This document shows positions 51,666 through 64,000 of a DNA stretch of 64,000 nucleotides, piece after piece. Within the stretch, counting starts at the first letter, position 1; every line of letters begins with the position of its first letter. The notes under the pieces were generated by a model. That model saw only the letters and a program-made list of their open reading frames with translations. It was not told the origin of the DNA and ran no database searches. The DNA is from Mesaphorura yosii (lineage: Eukaryota > Arthropoda > Collembola > Poduromorpha > Tullbergiidae), in the NCBI GenBank assembly GCA_009869945.1, contig WIXG01000059.1:62001-126000 (forward strand). Reading direction: 5' to 3'. The translations under genes were made by a program, and so were the position numbers.

Positions 51666-54600
51666 TTTCTCAGAAAGTATTTATAGTTGCAATTAGTGAG
51701 ATTTAATCTCTTGCAACAATGTAGCAATTTAGTGAAATCTGATCTCTGCTGCAAGACGCACCGCACAGACAAACGTTTGAGCCTCGAGTGATTGTTGAGT
51801 TTTATTGATGTAATCCGATAAGAGGATTAGAACGGTCAAGTTGTAACTGAACCTCGGATTGTGGTTAGTCATGCCTTTGTATATGATTACTGACAAGGGG
51901 CACGAGAGGAGGCCCTTGGAGGCTAACGTAAGGGCACTCGTTCTCAACAAACCAAACATGGCATAGTCCCGTGTAACACGATAACTTTGACGTGCTGCCT
52001 TGTGCCGAAGAGTACAGTAAAGCGATGGTGAGTCTCCATTCACAGAAAATGCAATTCGGTACTATGACAGCCGAAGCGCAAAAGCAAGGCATGAGGCTAC
52101 AGTTAAAGTCCAGCAAATTCTCTACTCGCAGAAGTCATCATCATTCATGTATCTCGAAACTCGAAACCAATTTTTTGGAAATCTGGAATCTGTGAATGGG
52201 TTCGTAAAACAAGAGACCTGGGTTTCGAATATTACATGCTTATTTTTCTAGCAATTATTATAAGCTCTACTATCATCGACATAAAATCACATAGGCCCAC
52301 ACACTCGCAGATTTCCGATACGAAAACGGTTGTATATACCCGTACCGATGTTTGTCTTGAGTACGCGTCTATAAAGATCCCTGGTTACACCAAAAGATTT
52401 GACTGTGCGTTGTTACTGTTGTAAAATAAATTATTCGCAGAAGTGCATAAGGCATTTACGAAGGAATCTATTTATTGGAACTCAACGAAAGCAAAATCTC
52501 AATAAAAGCCTACATAAATGCTGAGATTGAGATGTATTGTTCCTACCGCTATTAAGTCGTGCCTTAAAGGTTAAACATCGATACGGGAAAAACAACCGTT
52601 TTTGTTTCAAGATCATCGGAGATTGTCACTCTATATTATGTAGTATATTTCCTTGCTCGAAGTGTTCCACGAATGACAAACCGACTCGATTTTTTATACA
52701 TCCATCATCGTACTGAATACCGCTCAGTCGTATAACTGACTCGTCTGACTGAGGCAGTCTTAAAACACATTTTGCCCTTAAAATCAGTTTATTTTTTATC
52801 AATAATATTGATAGTCAACCAAATCAGAAACAAGCGACAGCAAATTGAATTGAGAGGAGACAGTCCAGGAAAAGAACAGAATAGGCCCGACTTCTGCCAC
52901 GTCGCACATCTCAAATTTGCGACTCAGACGCAGGCAGTATGATTGATATGTTTGGCGATCCGCAGTCATGTACATAACAAAATATCGAAATCATTTTGCT
53001 GCGAAACGGGATGTTTTCGTAAAAGCCCAAATTGGCTGGGTAATCAAAATATTGAGGACGGAAGTGAATGCCGCACAGCAACCATCTGACTTCGTGCACA
53101 ATCTGGTTGACAGATGAGGTATAGGCGTATAGCTCCGATCCGAACAATTCGAAAGTTAAGTTCGTGTTCTACACATCAAACCCGTGATTGATTCTTAAAA
53201 TTGAAAGGACTTTGTGAGCAACGGAACAATTTAAGGCTCGTTGGGCTAAAAGCAAGGTGACTCCAGCTGAGAAAATTAAACTTTTGCCTTTCAGAGGCAT
53301 GAGAGAGGATATCGCAACTTAGAAATGTGAAAACAAGAATAAAAGTTAATGTTGACGTAAGAACTCAGTTGGAGAGCGTGATTCAATGAAACGGCAACTC
53401 GAGAGCCGAATGCATTGTGCGAGTGCCTTGAAAGAAAGGAAGTTGGCTTGAGAAATCAATTAATTAACGATGCCATGCCACCTGAACTGGAATTTCACGT
53501 CTGAATTTGCAGTTTGCAGAAGCGTTCGGTTCGAGATGTTTTAAAAAGTTAACACTTGTCAGCACGAGAAGGAGATTCAACTCGAGAGCGTGGAAGCATA
53601 TTTAAGGCAGTGGCTGTGTTGTTGAAGCGACAGACAGACCTTCCTTTGATCTGTCACCTTTTCTTCTTTCCAATTACGCTTTCAGTAAATCACTCGAGTA
53701 CAAGTATACTTGTAAGGACCGTCCCTATTTTCATTAAAGCAAAAATTGTCTTTAGAATTAGATCCGAGTCCCCTTCTCGACATCTTTCAATAGGTCTCAA
53801 CCAACTTCCATTTAGTGGTTTATTAATGGTAACCAAAAGGTTCTTGAATTCGTACGCGCTGAATAGAAATAGCCGAGCTATCCATTCCGACTCCCGTGCA
53901 TTCTGAAGGGCTCTCGGCCCTTGCTTTGTATAATGAATGACTTTCTTTTATACGTACAATTTCAGCGAGTCTTTAGGATCTTGAAAACATAAAGCCGAGT
54001 TTTTATAATTTCTCGCTCAATACTCTTTTATCAAAGTCAAGTACGATTCATTCGACCAAGAACCGTGTAGCCATGTTGCATTTTGTTTAGCGCATGTGCT
54101 CCCAATCGCAGATAGATCGCATTTTGGATTCCGGCCATAATTGTAAATGAATACCGCCTCATTTTATTTCTATTTAAACCCCAATCAGACCCATGACTTT
54201 ACCTTCGCTTTTGTCTTTCAGATACAAAATGATCTTCATAAGCCCAGGTGCAAACGTGCAGGAAATGTGAAACGCAAATGAAACAGGTCACCATTATAAA
54301 CAAACCTGGTCTGATGGAGTTCATACTTGAGCTCGCATTGGAAATTTGAAATTTTGTACTACACGCTGGATAAAAGTGCGACATGAAAAATTGATGGTTT
54401 CTTTAATGCTTGTTGCCCGTACGCGTCGTTGTTCATCAAATGCGTGGATTCAGGCCGCAGAGTGTTGAGAGATCGTTCGCAGTTTGTCAAAAATCAAACC
54501 AGCAGTGGAAATGCAAAAGGGTCGCAGCCATTCATGGTTCCAACGGGAGCTTTATTGTCAGAGGTTGTGCAAAGTCATAAATAAGGAAACAAGGAGCCGT

Positions 54601-57233
54601 CTTCAAAGTGTTTTACAAGCTGCGCAGAAGTGATGATGTCGCGTTGGGAATAAAAGAGTCCCTCTCCCCGCATTGCGCACGGAGAGACACAATAAATGTG
54701 TAAATGGACGTGGTCGCGATTCTTTTTGTTTCGCTTATTATTTGTAATAAAAGAGGTTTCACTTTTTCATTTCATTTACACAAATCAGCTTCAGCAGCGG
54801 TTTGGATTTGCGGCTTCGGTGCGCTCCACAAACGGGCTCGGGCGAATTGTGAGTGCGCGGTGATGACAATTCGAGTGAAATAAAAGGCCTTTGGGTGATG
54901 AGAGGAACAATGACCCTCGCCTCGAGAGGAAAGAAATTCCCAACAAAGTCTTTCAAGTGTAATTGAGTGTTAAGAGAGATCAGATGTCCATTTCGGTCGC
55001 GCGCCACTTCACGACTTTAATGATTATACTCTTTGACTTGACTTAGCAAGCCTCAGTCTTTGAGGCTATCGCAAACCAGCCGTCACCTTTTCTTGGTCAT
55101 CATCTTGATTGTTGACGGTACCCGTCTCGGATCAGACAATGCGGCGCTATTTGTAACCAGCTTTTGCGTTTGTTCGGACGCAAGAAAAGTATAACCACTT
55201 GGCTACTCAACAAAATCACGGCACAGGGCTCAAAGTCGGGGTTTGGTTGGTGAACATTGTGTCTGCAAAGGGTTATTAACAAAGTAATGATATACGATCC
55301 GCATGGAAGCGGAAGACTTCTGGCACTTTGTATTCATGATCCCTCGCCATTGGTTGCGGTACGGGTTGACTTTTGACTATTTCTGTTGTTTTCCCCACAA
55401 TGCTGAAACGAATTTGCTTTCAATAATAAAAGTCGGGCGAACCCTTTCATATTTTTCATGTCTCATGTCATTCATTCATGTTTTCGTCATGTTACCATTT
55501 CTTTTGCGCCAACATTCGTGACTCGAAGTTTGACGTGACAAGGGCCTTTCAAATCACACATCGTTTGCTGCAAACGACACTTTATGACACGATTGCGGTA
55601 ATGGTTGCAATCAGCGATGTTTGCCAAGGAAGAGTACAATCCTCTCGCTATCTGAAGTTATACGTAAAAGCTTCACCTTGTGGTTTCTCAACTCGTCCTA
55701 TATTTGCAGCGTGTTTATCAAAATTTGCCGAAATTGGTCAAGAATTCTGATGCCTTGCTTTTGGAGCGTCCATGAAATCTACAACCAATTACAGAACTTG
55801 GAAACTTAGCCCATGTGTGCCGACAGCACTACAGTTCCAGAAACGTTGAGATAAAATCCGAAGCCCACAATCGAGAGGAGATGCCAAACCCACATTTCAC
55901 AGCTGTGCACTTGCGAGACAATGGAACCCTTGACAGCGGAGCAAATTTATAGTCAAACCAAAAAGCGGAATGGTAAAAAATGAAAAGCGGCAGTTCCCTC
56001 GGCCAATATTTGAGGTGTATTGTGGTGGGACTTGACACTCACGGCTACAATTGACAATTTATTCGTAGGGCACGAGGGATGAATTTTTCGTTTTCCGATT
56101 CGCCGAAGCCGATGCCACGTTGAAACACGAAAAATGGGATGGAAATAGTCGGTCTCCGAAACCTGCAGCGACTTTCATCTCTTACTGACTTGATTTCCAT
56201 CAGTTATATAGTAGGTTCATAGGTACGATTACTAACAATTTGACCTAGAATCAGGAAGTTATTGAATTGACGATGGGATTCAGATGTCAGATTACGCCAG
56301 ATATAAATGGCTGAGCGCGCCCATAATGTTGAACTGTTCTGTGGTGATTTTTCCACGTCTTTGATCAATTCGTTCCGGAGTATGAAACCAATGAAATTTT
56401 TTCCTAACCCTTTATAAACCAATTCGAAAGATGATGCTGCTACCATCAGACAGGCGAGAGCAAGAAAGAATTTCAGTTGATTTAACTTCGATTAAAGGGG
56501 AGAGTGGTATGGTTTCTGTGTAGCATTTTCGAGTTCAATTCAACTCGATTCGTTGCAATGGGAGTTTTTCATGCCGCTGAGGTGAGAACCCTTTCACTTG
56601 GTTGAACTTGGATGAAAATTGAGTTAGCAACGTCAAAAGGCATGGCAAATCCATTGACAGTTGACACCGTGTCACACGTGCAATAAAATTAGTTGCACCC
56701 TTTAAATCGTCTTTATTCATTATCGTCTAATCAAATAAAAGATCTGCCCTTGATCGTATATCACCTTCTTGAGTGATTTTAATGTGACTCTTGAAGCACG
56801 AAAAATTCATATAGAAAAGATTCATAGTAGGATGTCGTCTTGACGAGATTCCTATTCCAAATATTAATGCATCAACATTGTGAATAGAAATGAATTCAGA
56901 AACTCCAAATTGGAACTTCCGTGAAGAAATTAAATCCACACGAGTACAGTTAGTTGCATACAAAAAGTAGCAATTTGCCCTTTATTGACTTCATAGTGTT
57001 TATAGTTTAAAGAAATTTTTTTTGTAACTACCATTCGAAAGCATATAATGTATAGACTCTCAGTGTAAACGAAGGAACAAAAACAAAAACAGGCTCTAAA
57101 ATATCGAACTTCAGTCATTTATTCCAGCAGAGGTCAAACAAGCTATGATTCGCTTATAATCTTGGAAACGCATTGGAGTTTAAATGACTCAAAGTTCTAA
57201 CACTTGAATTTTGTAGAAAACTAACTATACACT
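51666..57233. other. Gene-free region upstream of huckebein
   Basis: About 5.6 kb with no recognisable exon. The part next to 51666 should be the huckebein promoter and likely enhancers; the part next to 57233 is the 3' untranslated region of mitochondrial Hsp70. Open frames of 60-116 codons here look like chance. Confidence 0.55.
57118..57123 (-). terminator. Polyadenylation signal of mitochondrial Hsp70
   Basis: AATAAA on the minus strand about 110 bases after the stop codon. Confidence 0.55.
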
Positions 57234-60209
<2,976 letters not shown>

Positions 60210-61897
60210 TTTGCTTGATTTGTATTTCAGTTGTAAGATTAAATTTTTGAACAATTAAATTAGAAATAATTGGAGTGCGAATTATTGTTGCTACAATGCC
60301 GGATAGCAGAGCAAAAAGAAAGAACTTCTCTAGAACTTTGAAAGTGCGAGCACAACGTGCTTCTGTATGATGTAATATTCCAAAGGATTTGGCTTAGCTA
60401 TAAGCGTGTACATACAATTTGCTTGCGTCGTTCAGCTACAAACATAAAAAGACCCTCCTTCCTGAGCACATGACTTGGAGCGGAGCTCGTGTCCGTACGC
60501 ACGCACTGTGCCATCCTTCTGGAAGAGTAGTTCCCTGTATGAGTACAAACTGGGTTGAGAAAAGCGTTACGCTTAGAAATGGCTAGACTGCGTAAATTTA
60601 ATGTTTAAAACTAAGCAAGCAAGTTAAACAGATGTACAAATCTTGTTAGTAATTTCCTGGACTCACCCCAGGAGTCACGATCAGTCACATTTTATGTGTG
60701 ATTTGATACAGAAATGTCCGGCTCTAATCCGGACCAGATGAGATTGGACACATTTTTGTGTCAAGAATCAACTGCCGCATGCTGGCAAGAGTGAGTTCCA
60801 TGTCGACGTGGCATAACCATGGCTTCACTGAGGTATACGGAGCTTGGTCGCTTCATGAGACTTTATACGTTTGCCAAACGACCACGTTGACCGTTCCTCA
60901 CCTGTATGCAAGCTTTCGTTGATGTCTTGCGTCAGAATCCTGTCGTTGAAAGATTGTCGTGCTCGTGTGTAAATCTGACCAAACAAGACCATCATAAAAT
61001 TTTCACTTGTAGTATGAACGGACGGAAAGGTAGACCGTCCCCCACATTGAATTCATTCATTTTGCATTTTAATATCAGGTCAGATGTCAGTCAGAAGTAA
61101 TTTGTGCAACAAAAGCACAAGCCGCAATATGCTTCCTCAGGGAAAGTTAATCTTTCATGTAGGCAGACACGATGACACGCGGGGGAATCTCCTGCTCGCT
61201 TTCACCGGCACGTACTCGGTGTCCAGTTTCTTGTTCATAAGCATAACTGGATGTGCGTACACATCGCAATATTCGCACCTGTCTGATTCATCTTCAGGGA
61301 CTTGCAGTCTCACGCCAGCTTCACTGTCGTCCTCACGTCTCCTGGTTCATATTTCAGTAAGTACACACCTAGCAACTTTTTTTTACATACGAAGAATAGT
61401 GAGTATGAGAGCAGCTAGGACAGTCTGACGCAAAACATGAAAATATGGCTTCGTGAGTTAACCACATAGGATTATGTGCAGGACAGGAGCAATAAAAATG
61501 AGATATCTTGACTTCTGTTTCGATAAAGCCAATGCCATAAAGTAGAACTTGGAACCTCAGGATGAGAGAACAAAACACATGGTCGCCTTCTCGCACACAA
61601 CTTTTAAAAAGCCGGCAAACAGTTACACAATCCTGAGTGAGCGGTAGCAGGTAGAACCAAAAAACAAATTCAGATGATGTGAAGTTTTATGGCCTACGAA
61701 GCTTAAAGTCGAAACTGAATTTCCATACCTTCAACTGATAAGGTGCCAGGTTGAGTTTGTACCGTGCAAGAAAATGAAGACAAAATAGTTACAGTTGAAG
61801 CTTGTGGTGTGTCACAGACGACACGAGACGAGGGTGACGGTGCAAAAGTCGAAATTCGATTGAATCTTGATTTGGCTCTTTCCAGTCCAGCCCCAAC
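60210..61897. other. Divergent promoter region of mitochondrial Hsp70 and VKOR
   Basis: 1.7 kb between two start codons pointing away from each other, without a recognisable exon. I looked for a heat-shock element (alternating GAA/TTC every five bases) near 60325 and found only mis-spaced GAA and TTC triplets. Confidence 0.5.
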
Positions 61898-62626
61898 ATG
61901 AAGGCATCATCGGCTGAAGTGAAGTTACTCAAATTTTACCGTAACATGATCGTATTTCTGGGATTGCTTGGAATTGGATTGAGCTATTACTCACTTGTGG
62001 TCAATTACAACAAGCTACGGGATCCTGCGTACAAAGCCCTTTGTGATATCTCCGAGTCCATTCGATGCTCCGATGTGCTAACATCCAGGTTTGAATCCAA
62101 GTCTTTTTAGATCCAAATTCAAGCCATGCATTTGAAGCTCAGCATTAATTTAGCGGTTTCTGCTATTTAAGTTACAGCAAAGGATTTGGGATACTTGGAA
62201 CATTTCTCAGGGAGAGTTCACCGCTGTTACAATCCAACGGTGTTTATGGATTAGTTATGTACACTGTCTTCGTATTTACTTGTAAGTTTCTTGACCGACA
62301 GAGTGCCTGTATGCTGTAAGCTGACATTGATCAGTTGAATAAGTTCATGTCTATCCATTGCAGGTATTTATCCATCAAGATTTCTAGCCAAACTACAACT
62401 CCTCATCGCCATTGTATCCTGCATCGTCACTGTCTATCTCGCCTACATCTTGTTCGTGGTTTTGGAAGAAGTTTGTGTAGTCTGCATGTCATCGTACTTG
62501 ATTAATGTTCTCCTGTTGATATTTTCCATCAAGTATCGATCTGCGGTGAATGCTCATATGGAGTCTCAGTTTGGGTATTTCGACAATTCTAGTCTTGGTG
62601 GAAAATCTGGCAAGAAGAAAGTATAA
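61898..62626 (+). CDS. Vkor: Vitamin K epoxide reductase (VKORC1/VKORC1L1 family)
   Basis: ER-membrane enzyme that reduces vitamin K epoxide and quinone using a dithiol relay. Three exons (61898-62088, 62172-62281, 62364-62626) join in phase to 187 residues; human VKORC1 has 163 and VKORC1L1 176. The loop cysteines are Cys49 and Cys57 (ALCDISESIRCS), and the active-site pair is Cys138-Val-Val-Cys141, with the same spacings as human 43/51/132/135. Tyr145 corresponds to the warfarin-binding Tyr139; the flanking residues are Ser and Leu in place of Thr and Ala. Hydrophobic segments near 16-36, 83-100, 110-134 and 137-157 fit four membrane helices. The C-terminus GKKKV fits a KKXX ER-retrieval signal. 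Whether it is the VKORC1 or the L1 paralogue cannot be told from this sequence alone. Confidence 0.95.
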
Positions 62627-64000
62627 ATGTAGTCTAAGCAGAAGCAGAGGGCTTCCTTCTTCTTGTGAGGTGGTGAAACGGTCATTCCGGAGATAAAGTA
62701 CTTCAAGTTTATTATCTTTCGTGATCAAATTATTAGCAGATGAATAAACATAGTTTTGTACGTTTGATTTCAGAATCGAATGAATGATCATTTAAATTGA
62801 GTGTATTGAAGTGTCGTCTTTAATTTTTGCACACTCATGACCACGACGTCAATGTGGGATAACACCATCAGCCACAGCAGCCTGAAATCCGAATGCTTGT
62901 TGAAAACAGAGCTCATCAAATTTATTCACGCTAAAATATGTCATAAAAGTGGTAATCGTACTGAAGGAAAATTCATTTGCGACGGCTACATTGAAAATAG
63001 TCCAGTCAGACACCCAATCCAGGTTGTAGGCAGTAACTAAATATAAACCACAAACTGGGACTTCAACACGCCAAGAAAGCTTTAGCACATCACTAAATTA
63101 TTAATTAATTGGAAGTGTTGGAACTTCGAGGTGCCATGCGATGAAGATTTTTAATACGATGCAAGTGGTCAGTAAATAGTAACGGTTCTCGATACTCTAA
63201 AATACCCCACAGCTACTTAATACACATATAGTCGAAGAGTAATCTACATCTACTACATTGGATCATGGCACATTCTTATACGCTAGAACGGCAAAGTTGT
63301 AAATATCGCTTTAAAGTGTAGTTCGTTTTCGTTTAAGCCCAATCTGTCTTTCGTTTTCATTGTTTATGTCAAGATCGTTAGAGTCGATGGTTCCAATGTG
63401 CGTACGTTAACTATGTCATATGTCGTTTAAAAAAGTAGATACAAAAAATATCCTACATTGTAACTAGAATGGACATGACTTCTGGGCGCAGAGAATAATT
63501 CGCATTCAAGTTCGGCTAGCTAACTTCACGGTACGAAATTCACATACAAAAATATGGTACAGAAAACTACGAATAAGATTCACAACTACAATGACTAGGT
63601 ACGAAACCAGTACTAAAATTTCTTCACAAAATGCCTCTCATGCACAGGCGACGAGGCCACGAGCTAACACGAAATGGTATACAATGTTTACGTAAATACT
63701 TAATGAGCTATTACACGAGGGTTCACGCGAAGGCAAAGCGAACACACAATTTGCACAGTGAAATCAATTTTGTTTGACAGTTGTGGCTCGATACTGATTA
63801 CATACTACTCAGAAGGAAGGCACCAAAATCTCTAGAGATCATGACTTAATAGTATGCTTCGCTGCAATGGGATATGGTTCGGTTTACTTTGCCGTTCTTA
63901 AAACATTTTGAGTGTAATCGACTTGGTAAGCGAACCTAATAAATTACGTCCTCAGAGAGATCTCGTACAACCCCTGTCGTATCCACATTCGGAGTTACTG
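62627..64000. other. VKOR 3' region and gene-free right end
   Basis: The VKOR 3' untranslated region likely ends after 62743. Beyond that the sequence is AT-rich with no recognisable exon. It could be the distal 3' untranslated region of a minus-strand gene outside the window, but nothing proves it. Confidence 0.5.
62743..62748 (+). terminator. Polyadenylation signal of VKOR
   Basis: AATAAA 117 bases after the VKOR stop, followed within 30 bases by a T/G-rich stretch. Confidence 0.6.

Noticed and set aside
60300-60360. Possible heat-shock element upstream of mitochondrial Hsp70
   Set aside because: GAA and TTC triplets are present but their spacing does not fit the five-base periodic HSE.
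62849-63088. 79-codon minus-strand frame with protein-like sequence in the VKOR 3' region
   Set aside because: No family recognised and its stop lies within the likely VKOR downstream region; could be chance or a piece of an unseen gene, not supportable.

Overview
The window is animal nuclear DNA, most likely from an arthropod with a compact, intron-dense genome. Nine protein-coding genes can be assembled from exons joined by short introns with GT..AG ends, mostly 55-100 bp. The gene set includes a huckebein-type zinc-finger gene with a Groucho-binding FRPW motif and a head-to-head pair of secreted ferritin subunit genes. It also includes COP1, which Drosophila lacks. A branchiopod crustacean of the Daphnia kind would fit, but that is inference. 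All nine frames close without an internal stop when the proposed exons are joined. Only the first exon of the Egr gene is uncertain.

Layout. 1-8285 is gene-free. 8286-9787 is a decayed Tc1-like DNA transposon with terminal inverted repeats, TA target sites and a small intron. 13502-16704 (-) is an EGR/stripe transcription factor, followed upstream by a long gene-free stretch with CRE and CArG (SRE) sites. 30114-31152 (+) is NRBF2 (autophagy PI3K complex). 32852-37322 (+) is full-length insulin-degrading enzyme in 20 exons. 37385-38490 (-) is a ferroxidase-type secreted ferritin, tail-to-tail with IDE. 41027-42114 (+) is the partner secreted ferritin without the ferroxidase site, head-to-head with the first. 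43353-46882 (-) is the ubiquitin ligase COP1. 50213-51665 (-) is huckebein. 57234-60209 (-) is mitochondrial Hsp70 (mortalin). 61898-62626 (+) is vitamin K epoxide reductase. The last 1.4 kb has no recognisable gene.

How the genes relate. The two ferritins should co-assemble into secreted ferritin. IDE, COP1, NRBF2 and mortalin all serve protein turnover or quality control, but they look like independent housekeeping genes. The two zinc-finger developmental regulators (Egr and hkb) sit in the longest gene-free stretches, as expected for genes with large cis-regulatory landscapes. I found no undescribed multi-gene system. The more unusual signals are a dual-targeted IDE (N-terminal presequence plus C-terminal SKL), overlapping 3' ends of IDE and ferritin, an SRE/CRE cluster upstream of Egr, an intron inside the Tc1 transposase, and perfect inverted repeats in the 19-30 kb desert.
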